Shown here in pieces: positions 57,169-64,000 of a DNA stretch of 64,000 nt. This stretch comes from Candidatus Marinamargulisbacteria bacterium (lineage in GTDB: Bacteria > Margulisbacteria > Marinamargulisbacteria > UBA817): contig JALQXX010000001.1 in assembly GCA_023262965.1 (NCBI GenBank), positions 1-64,000 of the forward strand, written 5' to 3'. The notes beneath the pieces are model-generated. The model searched no databases and was not told the DNA's origin. It saw only the letters and a program-made list of their open reading frames with translations. The translations under genes were made by a program, and so were the position numbers. Within the stretch, counting starts at the first letter, position 1; every line of letters begins with the position of its first letter.

Positions 57169-57934
57169 TACAGTACGCTATAAGGGTGTTTTATCATACG
57201 CAGGGATCGGTTTTTGTGGATCCCAGGTTCAGGCGGGGGATGTTCGTACTGTTTTCGGTTTAGTTGAGAGTGTTTTGTCATCTTTATTGAACCAATGTGT
57301 CCGTTGTGTTCCGGCCGGACGTACGGATAGTGGGGTGAGCGCTTCTTGTATGGTTTTTCATATGGATTCCCCGGCGTCATTCAATGTCAGTCCCATTATT
57401 CGTTCGGTTAATCGGCATTTGAAATCATCAGGGATTATAATCAGAGCACTTGAAAAGACGGTTTCGGATTTTCACGCCATTGCATCGGCAACGTTGCGAA
57501 CATACACCTATTTTTTTACGTTTGATGCACGGATTCCACATTACTTATTACATGCTGTGGCGTATATTGATCGATCGCCCTTGTTTATTCCAACGGAATC
57601 TGAGATTGCATCTATTTTTTGTGGGACTAAAAATTTTGAATGGTTGTCGGCTAAATCAAATGCCCCATCTACAATTCGATCCATCCAATCAATCACGTTT
57701 GATGAAATGACCTATAACGGACTATGGTATCAACCGTGTGTGATCTACCGTTTCACAATATCAGCTTCGGGATTCTTGTACCGTATGGTTCGAAATATTA
57801 CCGGATTGCTCTTGCATTCTATGGTGAACTTTACTAATATGAGTAAACTAAGAGACTATCTATGCATTCATCGGGTTGTGAGGTATCGACTTGCTCCCGC
57901 TCAAGGATTGCATTTGACAGATATCGTATACTAA
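57155..57934 (+). CDS. truA: tRNA pseudouridine synthase A
   Basis: TruA makes pseudouridine at positions 38-40 of the tRNA anticodon arm. The 259-residue product has the catalytic aspartate in A-G-R-T-D-S-G-V-S-A (about 49-58) and the later F-L-Y-R-M-V-R-N-I motif. The usual F-x-G-W/F-Q near the N-terminus reads F-C-G-S-Q. The start is uncertain: TTG 57155 or TTG 57161 inside rplQ, neither with a strong ribosome site. The order rplQ-truA-rplM-rpsI is common. Confidence 0.93.
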   Translation: MNLSDTVRYKGVLSYAGIGFCGSQVQAGDVRTVFGLVESVLSSLLNQCVRCVPAGRTDSGVSASCMVFHMDSPASFNVSPIIRSVNRHLKSSGIIIRALEKTVSDFHAIASATLRTYTYFFTFDARIPHYLLHAVAYIDRSPLFIPTESEIASIFCGTKNFEWLSAKSNAPSTIRSIQSITFDEMTYNGLWYQPCVIYRFTISASGFLYRMVRNITGLLLHSMVNFTNMSKLRDYLCIHRVVRYRLAPAQGLHLTDIVY

Positions 57935-57954
57935 ATTAAGGTGGTTTATTAATT

Positions 57955-58401
57955 ATGAAAAAAAAACAGATTCGATCCTTTTATCCAACAAAAGATAACA
58001 CAAAAGAGTCTTGGGTTGTTTATGATGCAGGGGGGCAGGTTTTGGGGCGTGCCGCTTCAGAGATTGCTTCGTTAGTGTTAGGGAAATACTTGCCTGAGTA
58101 TACACCAGGAGGTGATAATCGACAGTTTGTTATTGTGATTAATGCCAGCAAGGTGATGGTCACCGGAAAAAAAATGACCGACAAAATGTATTATCGCCAT
58201 TCTGGGTATCCCGGTGGGCTGAAAGCCACGTCATTGCGTCATTTAATGGAAAAAAAACCAACTGAGGCACTTCGAAAAGCGGTTAATGGCATGTTACCCC
58301 ACAATTCATATGGCCGTAATCTTCAATCGAAGGTGTTTTATTATGCCAACGATGCCCATCGCCATGAAGCGCAGCAGCCAACACATTTTACGAAAGGATA
58401 G
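57955..58401 (+). CDS. rplM: 50S ribosomal protein L13
   Basis: A 148-residue L13. W-V-V-Y-D-A-G-G-Q-V-L-G-R-A-A-S (20-35), H-S-G-Y-P-G-G-L-K near 85 and M-L-P-H-N-S-Y-G-R are conserved. It is an early 50S assembly protein, paired with rpsI. Confidence 0.96.
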   Translation: MKKKQIRSFYPTKDNTKESWVVYDAGGQVLGRAASEIASLVLGKYLPEYTPGGDNRQFVIVINASKVMVTGKKMTDKMYYRHSGYPGGLKATSLRHLMEKKPTEALRKAVNGMLPHNSYGRNLQSKVFYYANDAHRHEAQQPTHFTKG

Positions 58402-58404
58402 ACT

Positions 58405-58983
58405 ATGACAGAGGATACAAAAAAGAAGTCAAAAAAAACCGTGGCATCAAATCAAAAAAAAGAAGCGCCAAAAAAGAAAGTTGTTCTAAAAAAGAAGGCT
58501 TTAGAATCGGATTCCGCTCCCAAAAAGAAGACTGTGATAACAAAAGAGTCTACACCCACAGCTACAGCTAAGAAAAGACCTGCAATGAGCGTTCCTAAAG
58601 AATATATATACGCTACGGGTAGACGAAAATCGTCTGTTGCTAAAGTATGGTTATTTAAAGGTAACGGGCGTGTCCAGATTAATCGACAAGATCCGTTGGT
58701 GTATTTGTCATCGGAACGATTGATTTCAAAGGTTATGTTTCCGCTTAATTTGATGGACTTAGCATCTTCGTATGATGTTCGTGTTGACGTTTTGGGCGGT
58801 GGGTTGGCCGGCCAAGCTGACGCCGCTACCTTGGGCGTATCCAGAGCTGTTTTAGCAATTAGTGAAGATTTTCGAAAATCGTTGCGTGAGCATGGTTTAT
58901 TGACGCAAGATCGACGTGAAAAGGAGCGTAAAAAATATGGTAAGCGCGGCGCACGAAAAAGTCCACAGTTTAGAAAACGATAG
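58405..58983 (+). CDS. rpsI: 30S ribosomal protein S9 with long lysine-rich N-terminal extension
   Basis: The S9 core starts near residue 67 (Y-I-Y-A-T-G-R-R-K-S-S-V-A-K-V) and ends with the P-site tail K-S-P-Q-F-R-K-R. Before it lie about 65 residues rich in Lys, Ala, Pro, Ser and Thr, resembling histone H1 tails. Normal S9 has about 130 residues; this one has 192. The extension is in frame, starts at ATG 58405 behind GAAAGGA, and lies 3 bp after rplM, so it is probably translated. Confidence 0.94.
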   Translation: MTEDTKKKSKKTVASNQKKEAPKKKVVLKKKALESDSAPKKKTVITKESTPTATAKKRPAMSVPKEYIYATGRRKSSVAKVWLFKGNGRVQINRQDPLVYLSSERLISKVMFPLNLMDLASSYDVRVDVLGGGLAGQADAATLGVSRAVLAISEDFRKSLREHGLLTQDRREKERKKYGKRGARKSPQFRKR

Positions 58984-60166
58984 ATCTTCCATTTTTCGTA
59001 TAAAGACATATAACAAGATTTCATCCAAAGGGTTAAGTTTATTCCCATTGGATCATTTTGAAATTTCATCGGACTTACTTCATCCCCATGCATACATTTT
59101 GCGAAGTCAACATATATGGGATGATCCATTGCCCGGCACGGTAATGGCTATTGGGCGCGCAGGTGCTGGGGTTAATAATATTCCGGTTGAGCTGTGTACA
59201 GAAAAAGGGATTGTCGTTTTCAATACCCCCGGGGCAAATGCCAATGCCGTCAAAGAATTGGTGATTGCGGGGATGTTGTTGGCAGCACGAGATATTGTTG
59301 GGGGCATTAATTATGTGAATAGTATTGCTGCTGATCCCGATATGGTGGCCTTAGTAGAAGCCAATAAATCCCGTTTTAAAGGATATGAGTTGGCGGGGAA
59401 ACGGTTGGGGGTAATTGGCTTGGGCGCTATTGGTATCCAGGTGGCCAATGCGGGCTTAAGTTTGGGAATGTCGGTTAAAGGGTATGATCCGTTTATTTCG
59501 GTTGATGCAGCATGGGAGTTATCACGTGATGTGGAGCGATCAAATAGTTTGGAGCATTTGATGAGAACGTCGGATTTTATTAGTGTTCACGTGCCTTATA
59601 ATGATAAAACACGTGGATTTATTCATGCTGATCGTATTCAAATGATGGCGAAGGGCGCGGTTCTTTTGAATTTCTCGAGACACGAGTTGGTTGACGAATC
59701 CGCTATGATAACAGCACTTCAACAAAATGCCATTCGATCCTATGTCAGTGATTTTCCAAATCCGAGGTTGGCTGGGGTACCCAATGTTATATCCATTCCG
59801 CATTTGGGGGCATCGACTGCTGAAGCAGAGGATAATTGTGCCATTATGGTCTCAAAAAATGTTCGGGATTTTTTAATAAGTGGGGCTATTCGGCATTCGG
59901 TGAATTTTCCGAGCATATACATGGATCGATCGGCGCCATTTCGAATTGCTGTTGTTAACAAAAATGTGCCAAAGGTTATTGGTAAAATTACATCGGTTAT
60001 TGCTGATGCGGGCGCTAATATTGCTGAAATGGCCAATAAAAGCCGGGATAATATCGCGTATACCATTATTGATTTAGAAACGCCGGTGTCCGATGACACG
60101 TTGGGGGCACTGGTGAATTTAGATGATGTCGTTCGTGTTCGTCGATTGCCCACCATTGAGGGGTAG
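58937..60166 (+). CDS. serA: D-3-phosphoglycerate dehydrogenase with ACT domain
   Basis: SerA oxidises 3-phosphoglycerate, the first step of serine synthesis. The protein of about 409 residues has a 2-hydroxyacid dehydrogenase fold: G-R-A-G-A-G-V-N-N-I-P, the NAD loop G-L-G-A-I-G, catalytic Arg, Glu and His within the later loops (P-H-L-G-A-S-T) and a C-terminal ACT domain from about 335 (G-K-I-T-S-V-I-A-D-A-G-A-N-I). ATG 58937 follows AAGGAG and overlaps rpsI by 47 bp. The active-site segment around N-F-S-R replaces the more usual N-x-A-R. serB and serC are not in this window. Confidence 0.92.
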   Translation: MVSAAHEKVHSLENDRSSIFRIKTYNKISSKGLSLFPLDHFEISSDLLHPHAYILRSQHIWDDPLPGTVMAIGRAGAGVNNIPVELCTEKGIVVFNTPGANANAVKELVIAGMLLAARDIVGGINYVNSIAADPDMVALVEANKSRFKGYELAGKRLGVIGLGAIGIQVANAGLSLGMSVKGYDPFISVDAAWELSRDVERSNSLEHLMRTSDFISVHVPYNDKTRGFIHADRIQMMAKGAVLLNFSRHELVDESAMITALQQNAIRSYVSDFPNPRLAGVPNVISIPHLGASTAEAEDNCAIMVSKNVRDFLISGAIRHSVNFPSIYMDRSAPFRIAVVNKNVPKVIGKITSVIADAGANIAEMANKSRDNIAYTIIDLETPVSDDTLGALVNLDDVVRVRRLPTIEG

Positions 60167-60408
60167 TGATTGATGGGGGGGGCTTAATAATGGTTTGGAT
60201 GCGTCGGTTAAACATTATTATTTAAATCGTGTATTTTTATTTGCCATCTCTTTTTTAACCATATTTAAGAGGCTTGTTTTTGTGATACATTTTTGTTGGA
60301 AGACAGGCATTGGCACTAACGGTATGATTGGACCGAATGGTTGGTCTACCCGACAATATGGTTGTGTTGATTCTAAAGGTTTGAGAGACCAATATCGATA
60401 ATTTGGGT
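60167..60408. other. Intergenic region with a G8 run, no gene recognised
   Basis: The 242 bp between serA and the TPR gene begins with an 8-base G run (60175-60182). A 68-codon plus-strand frame and a minus-strand frame cross it, but neither has a ribosome site or familiar motif. The end has GATAAT (60397-60402) 6 bp before the ATG of the next gene, which might be a -10 element; no matching -35 was found. Confidence 0.5.
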
Positions 60409-61353
60409 ATGAATTGCTATGCATTGAGTAAACGATGGTTGATAATGGGATTGATTGGACTATCTTCATATGCAGTATGGGCTAATTTTGATGATGTGGA
60501 TTATGATTTTGCGATATCGGAGCGTCGATATGCTGATGCGTTGCGTATTTTGAATAACAAGCCTGACGATAAGCGAACTATTCCAGAAATCAATTTAATC
60601 GCCGATTTGACACTTATCATGGATGTTGATGGATTGGCGTGGCCACGTGATACAGTTGCTTTGCGTGAAAGTGATGTGGATCCCGAGATACGTAATCAGG
60701 TGGCGGGGTATTTAAATGCTGCGTATGATCGATTTTTGAATAACGAAAAATCAACAGCGCGATTGGTGCTGCTGCAGATTTTATATATTTATCCGGATTA
60801 TCCAAAGGCCCAACATTTTTTGGCCAAAGCGTTTCAACTGTACCCCGGATCGTATAAAGTGGTTAACCAAGAAGATCGGTTGCTGAAACGAAGTGATAAT
60901 TATTTTTATGGGGGTAATTATTTGAAAGCCGTGGAGGACTTGTCGGTTTTGATTGTGTTGAGAAACGATAACCCTATTTTGCATGAAAAATTGGGGTCCG
61001 CGTATTACATGATGAATGAAAAACAAAAGGCCATCGAATCATGGACTACAGCGGTATTTTTTAACTCACAAAATTCAGAATTGGAAGAACTGATTGAGGC
61101 GACTACAGAGTATTTGGCTAAGGAAAGCCTTCAGCCGAATACCGTTAGTTCTGAAGCCACCACCGTTGTTATGGATGATCCCCAAGTGATGGGCGTGTTT
61201 AAGCAGCAATCCGATGCATTTGATTTGAGGAAAGGACTACAAGAGCAAGGATTAACGGTTCGGATTGATAATGATGCCGATGGCAAGTGGGTGGTGTATG
61301 TGTCTCAAAAAGAACTTCGCGAAAAAAATGCTGAAAAAAAGGGGGATAAATAA
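60409..61353 (+). CDS. Exported TPR protein with SPOR-like C-terminus
   Basis: A protein of about 314 residues. A signal peptide covers residues 1-25 (K-R-W, hydrophobic run L-I-M-G-L-I-G-L-S-S-Y-A, then A-V-W-A). The middle has TPR-like helical repeats, clearest at Y-P-D-Y-P-K-A-Q-H-F-L-A-K-A-F and L-H-E-K-L-G-S-A-Y-Y-M-M-N-E-K-Q-K-A-I. The last 60 residues (V-M-G-V-F-K-Q-Q-S-D-A, then L-R-K-G-L-Q-E-Q-G-L) look like a SPOR peptidoglycan-binding fold by pattern only. It directly precedes the FliF/FliG fusion (2 bp gap), so it is probably a periplasmic partner of that machine. A TTG at 60403 is an alternative start. Confidence 0.65.
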   Translation: MNCYALSKRWLIMGLIGLSSYAVWANFDDVDYDFAISERRYADALRILNNKPDDKRTIPEINLIADLTLIMDVDGLAWPRDTVALRESDVDPEIRNQVAGYLNAAYDRFLNNEKSTARLVLLQILYIYPDYPKAQHFLAKAFQLYPGSYKVVNQEDRLLKRSDNYFYGGNYLKAVEDLSVLIVLRNDNPILHEKLGSAYYMMNEKQKAIESWTTAVFFNSQNSELEELIEATTEYLAKESLQPNTVSSEATTVVMDDPQVMGVFKQQSDAFDLRKGLQEQGLTVRIDNDADGKWVVYVSQKELREKNAEKKGDK

Positions 61354-61355
61354 TC

Positions 61356-62810
61356 ATGTCGATAGGTAGCTATGGTAATGTTACAATTGCAGTACTCATT
61401 ACTGCTATCATTGGTGTTGGCGTCCCGGTATTTTCCAATGTTATTGATCAAACAACCCTGCAGGACACACTTCAATCAAAAGCGCAACATGTTTTGGATA
61501 CCATGTATGGCAAGGGGCTTTTTGCTGTGTCCGTTGATGTCACCATGGCGAATGAATCATGGCGTGTAAATTACACAGATCGTGCAAATATATCCTTTGA
61601 AGAAAAGAAAGATACCTCGTTAGAAAAATACAATGTCTTACCAGGATATGCCGCTATTAAAAATTTATCCCCGAATGAACTGGTTCAATTGCCATTTAAT
61701 GCAACCATTACAAAAATTCCCGGGGCAATTATATCAATTAAATTAACCGTTTTTGCATCAAAGACCGTTCCCAAGCAGCGTGTGAAGGATGTGGATAAGC
61801 TGTTGACCAAATTGCTTGACTTGCAACCGGAACGGGGGGACGGGATTGCGGTTGTGTTTGAAGAATTTCCAGCGATTATACAATCCCAAATCCAAGAAAC
61901 AAAAATTCCATTGGAAGGTAAATTGATGATGGCCCTATTAGCGTTAACATCGGTGGCTCTTCTAGTGTATATTATGCTTAAAATTAAGCAATTAGGCATT
62001 AATAGAGAGTCGGTTAATGCCCAGTTAAAAATGGCGAAAGCCGCTGCAATAGCCAACACAACGGGGGGAATGGCGGATTCGGTTGGGGATGATAACCCAT
62101 CGATGGATGCGGTTCATTCCGAGGGGGCATCGGGTTTCTTCAGTTTTATTGGCAACCATCAATCCAATCAATTGCTATCGATTCTTAAAAAGAATGCCTT
62201 TTCTGTGGAGGAGTTGGCCATGATTGTGTCGTATTTATCGCCAAAAATGGCGCATCAGGTTATGGCATTTTTACCCATTGATAAGCAAGTTGAATTAATT
62301 AAAATACTGATTAATGAGCAAACCGTTGAGCGGGATCGATTGGTTAAGATTGAAGGCAATATTAAGCATAAATTGGAATGTATGGTGGGTGGTGCGGATA
62401 AATTGATTCGATTGATTGGACGATTTGATGACGAGGCTAAGAAGCAATTTCTACGTGTTGTTGAAGAAAGTGCCGATGTATATAATGTGGTTCGTTCGCA
62501 AATATTCTTGTTTGATGATATTCAAACATTGAGCAGTGCTGAAATTAAAAAAGTTATTGGGCGTATTAAGTTAGAAGTATTGGCAATGTCGCTTATGAAG
62601 GGTCCCACAAATGCGATTAAACATCTGAAATCCAATTTGAGTAGCAGCGCTCAAGCCATGGTGTCCCAGTTTGTTGAATTGAAAAAAGACAGTGTTTCGG
62701 ATAGTGATATTCACGGTGCACAGCAGCAGATTATTCGGGTGATGCATGACCTGCATGCCAGTGGCCAAATCGATGTTGTGTCAAAGGTGCTCAAGGGAGT
62801 AAAGGGGTAA
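61356..62810 (+). CDS. Fusion of a minimal FliF membrane domain to a FliG-like domain
   Basis: A 484-residue protein. A first transmembrane helix (9-29) is followed by a periplasmic domain of about 155 residues; its end matches the FliF C-terminal ring domain (L-T-V-F-A-S-K, then L-Q-P-E-R-G-D-G-I-A-V-V-F-E-E-F at 156-171). A second helix spans 188-209. After a linker rich in Ala, Ser and Gly, residues 270-475 match FliG: S-Y-L-S-P at 292, the middle domain, and F-L-F-D-D-I then V-I-G-R-I-K with M-K-G-P near 414-417. Standard FliF and FliG are separate and longer (about 550 and 330 aa). The charged torque-helix residues look replaced. MotA and MotB homologues follow. Confidence 0.82.
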   Translation: MSIGSYGNVTIAVLITAIIGVGVPVFSNVIDQTTLQDTLQSKAQHVLDTMYGKGLFAVSVDVTMANESWRVNYTDRANISFEEKKDTSLEKYNVLPGYAAIKNLSPNELVQLPFNATITKIPGAIISIKLTVFASKTVPKQRVKDVDKLLTKLLDLQPERGDGIAVVFEEFPAIIQSQIQETKIPLEGKLMMALLALTSVALLVYIMLKIKQLGINRESVNAQLKMAKAAAIANTTGGMADSVGDDNPSMDAVHSEGASGFFSFIGNHQSNQLLSILKKNAFSVEELAMIVSYLSPKMAHQVMAFLPIDKQVELIKILINEQTVERDRLVKIEGNIKHKLECMVGGADKLIRLIGRFDDEAKKQFLRVVEESADVYNVVRSQIFLFDDIQTLSSAEIKKVIGRIKLEVLAMSLMKGPTNAIKHLKSNLSSSAQAMVSQFVELKKDSVSDSDIHGAQQQIIRVMHDLHASGQIDVVSKVLKGVKG

Positions 62811-62814
62811 CGTC

Positions 62815-63597
62815 ATGCATATAATGATTTTAATGGGATTGGCTCTATCGGTTATAACCTTATTTTATGGGGTGCCGGATTTATGGGATAATGCCGGTGT
62901 TTATTTGGATGGGCGCTCATTTTTGTTTGTTTTTGGGGGAGCGTTAGGGGCAACCATGATATCCATAACGCCCAAAGAATTTTTGTCAATTATAAAAATA
63001 TTGACGGGCTATATGTTTATAACATCAAAAGCATTAAATAATTACGATGTTGTATATACACTTATCGAAATATCCGAGGTGGCCAATCGGTCTGGAAAAG
63101 AAGCCGTACTGGATATGGGAAAGGCCCTTGGGGATGGCTTTTTGGATCGCGCATTGGTACTAATGGGGGCGGGTTTGGAGCGATCATTTGTGCAAACTGT
63201 TCTCGAAACCGATATTTTTGAAGAAAAAAGTCGTCATGCCCAGATGATTGTATTTATACGAACAATGGGGTCTTCGGGACCTATGTTTGGTATGTTGGGA
63301 ACCGTTATGGGGATTATGAAAGTGTTACAAAACGTTACGGATATTGATTCGGTTGTGTCGGGTATGGGACTGGCGCTGTTAACCACCATGTATGGATTAA
63401 TTTTATCGGCGGTTTATTTTATTCCATTGGCCAATCGACTGAAACGCATGAATGATGAAAATGCTCTCACCAAGGAGATTATCATGGAGGGCGTTCTGGC
63501 CATTATGGATGACAATATTCCATTAATGGTTGAGAAAAAATTGCTGGCGTATCTACAGTCTAAAGACAAGAGAAACAAAAAAGAAGTTAAAAGGTAG
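62815..63597 (+). CDS. motA: MotA-family stator subunit
   Basis: A 260-residue MotA. Helices lie near 3-20, 33-52, 150-175 and 185-205. The cytoplasmic loop (about 70-140) has the V-Y-T-L-I-E-I-S-E-V-A-N-R-S-G pattern. Two prolines important for proton-driven conformational change are retained in S-G-P-M-F-G-M-L-G-T-V-M-G and in F-I-P-L-A-N-R-L. Together with MotB it would form an ion-conducting stator. It follows the FliF/FliG fusion by 4 bp. MotA-like proteins also serve other systems (ExbB, TolQ, ZorA), but length and loop fit MotA best. Confidence 0.88.
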   Translation: MHIMILMGLALSVITLFYGVPDLWDNAGVYLDGRSFLFVFGGALGATMISITPKEFLSIIKILTGYMFITSKALNNYDVVYTLIEISEVANRSGKEAVLDMGKALGDGFLDRALVLMGAGLERSFVQTVLETDIFEEKSRHAQMIVFIRTMGSSGPMFGMLGTVMGIMKVLQNVTDIDSVVSGMGLALLTTMYGLILSAVYFIPLANRLKRMNDENALTKEIIMEGVLAIMDDNIPLMVEKKLLAYLQSKDKRNKKEVKR

Positions 63598-63602
63598 TAA
63601 TC

Positions 63603-64000
63603 TTGTTTAAAAATAGAGTTTCTGAAGAAATGTCGGGTTCAGAAAATGAGTTTTCCGTGGTGTTTTCCGATATTATGTCATTTATTGCTGGATTATTTAT
63701 TTTGCTTTTTACAATTGCAAACAGTCAAAATAGTATTTCGGATTATTTATCAGAGATGGGGCTTCGTGTGGGCGGGAAAAACGTTGAACAGACACAGAAA
63801 ACAACATCGGAGGACTTGTTTGTTAGCGAGATAAAAAACTTTATTCAAGATGAGCGATTAAGTCAGTATGCAATTATTTTGGTGGATGAGCAGCTCATTC
63901 GAATTATTTTTAATGACCCTATTTTATTTAAATCGGGAACCGATGTATTATTGCCCGAGTCAACCGCTGTGTTGAATGGGTTTATTGCGATTGTCAAACG
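63603..64000 (+). CDS. motB: MotB-family stator subunit, cut by the window edge
   Basis: The frame starts at TTG 63603 behind AAAAGGTAG; ATG 63630 is a later alternative. About 132 codons are visible. One transmembrane helix (about 20-40) has the channel aspartate Asp23 in F-S-D-I-M-S-F-I-A-G. The periplasmic part reaches the start of an OmpA-like peptidoglycan-binding domain (I-L-F-K-S-G-T-D-V-L-L-P-E-S). MotB anchors the stator to the cell wall and conducts protons with MotA. The 3' end lies beyond the window. Confidence 0.85.
   Translation, partial: MFKNRVSEEMSGSENEFSVVFSDIMSFIAGLFILLFTIANSQNSISDYLSEMGLRVGGKNVEQTQKTTSEDLFVSEIKNFIQDERLSQYAIILVDEQLIRIIFNDPILFKSGTDVLLPESTAVLNGFIAIVK

Noticed and set aside
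58916-58936. Earlier GTG start for serA
   Set aside because: It would add seven residues inside rpsI; the ATG at 58937 has an AAGGAG at a good distance.
58452-59129. Long minus-strand frame (225 codons) opposite rpsI and serA
   Set aside because: It mirrors the codon pattern of two well-supported genes; its Phe-rich start is the shadow of the lysine-rich S9 tail.
60195-60401. 68-codon frame upstream of the TPR gene
   Set aside because: No ribosome site, no recognised domain, and an overlapping minus-strand frame of similar length; most likely chance.

Overview
The window is a bacterial chromosome segment dominated by housekeeping operons. No rRNA, CRISPR array or replication origin was seen. 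An unsplit rpoC (1381 aa), SepF, a YlqD-like gene beside a KH protein, TatC, an iron-sulfur type PurF and a FliF/FliG-MotA-MotB cluster point to a deep-branching bacterium. By impression it resembles Margulisbacteria or a relative of Cyanobacteria, but this is a low-confidence inference that needs rpoB or ribosomal-protein phylogeny.

Layout. 1-693 is the 3' part of an insertion sequence (DDE transposase plus its end), abutting a tatB-like/tatC pair on the minus strand. 1.7-9.7 kb is a tightly overlapping plus-strand run carA-purF-carB-proS followed by a small lytic transglycosylase. 9.76-10.0 kb is a decayed, inverted copy of the same IS. 10.1-13.4 kb holds an S1-domain protein and rpsP-KH-ylqD-trmD-rplS. 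13.4-21.1 kb is an arginine cluster, argC-(VIT1 on the minus strand)-argJ-argB-argF-argG-argH, ending in ndk. 21.1-25.7 kb carries an alpha/beta hydrolase, a SRPBCC-like protein, ferredoxin-nadA, yggS-sepF and mazG. 25.74-25.88 kb is a third, internally deleted IS copy. 26.2-28.6 kb is a minus-strand rplU-rpmA-obg-proB operon.

28.9-59 kb is a long transcription/translation block: tRNA-Trp, secE, nusG, rplK/A/J/L, an attenuator-like hairpin, rpoB, rpoC, the str operon (rpsL-rpsG-fusA-tuf), the S10-spc operon (rpsJ to secY, adk, map), the alpha operon (rpmJ-rpsM-rpsK-rpoA-rplQ) and truA-rplM-rpsI. infA, rpsD, rpmD and rpmG are missing from their usual places. A serA-type dehydrogenase follows.

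60.4-64.0 kb is the most unusual part: an exported TPR protein with a SPOR-like tail, a natural fusion of a minimal FliF membrane domain to a FliG-like domain, a MotA homologue and a MotB homologue cut by the window edge. The channel residues of MotA and MotB look intact, but charges of the FliG torque helix appear to be replaced. I infer a stator-driven machine that may not be a standard flagellum. Other points worth checking are putative leaderless promoters at carA and argJ, a TrmD with a rewritten SAM-loop motif, and long charged extensions on NusG and S9.
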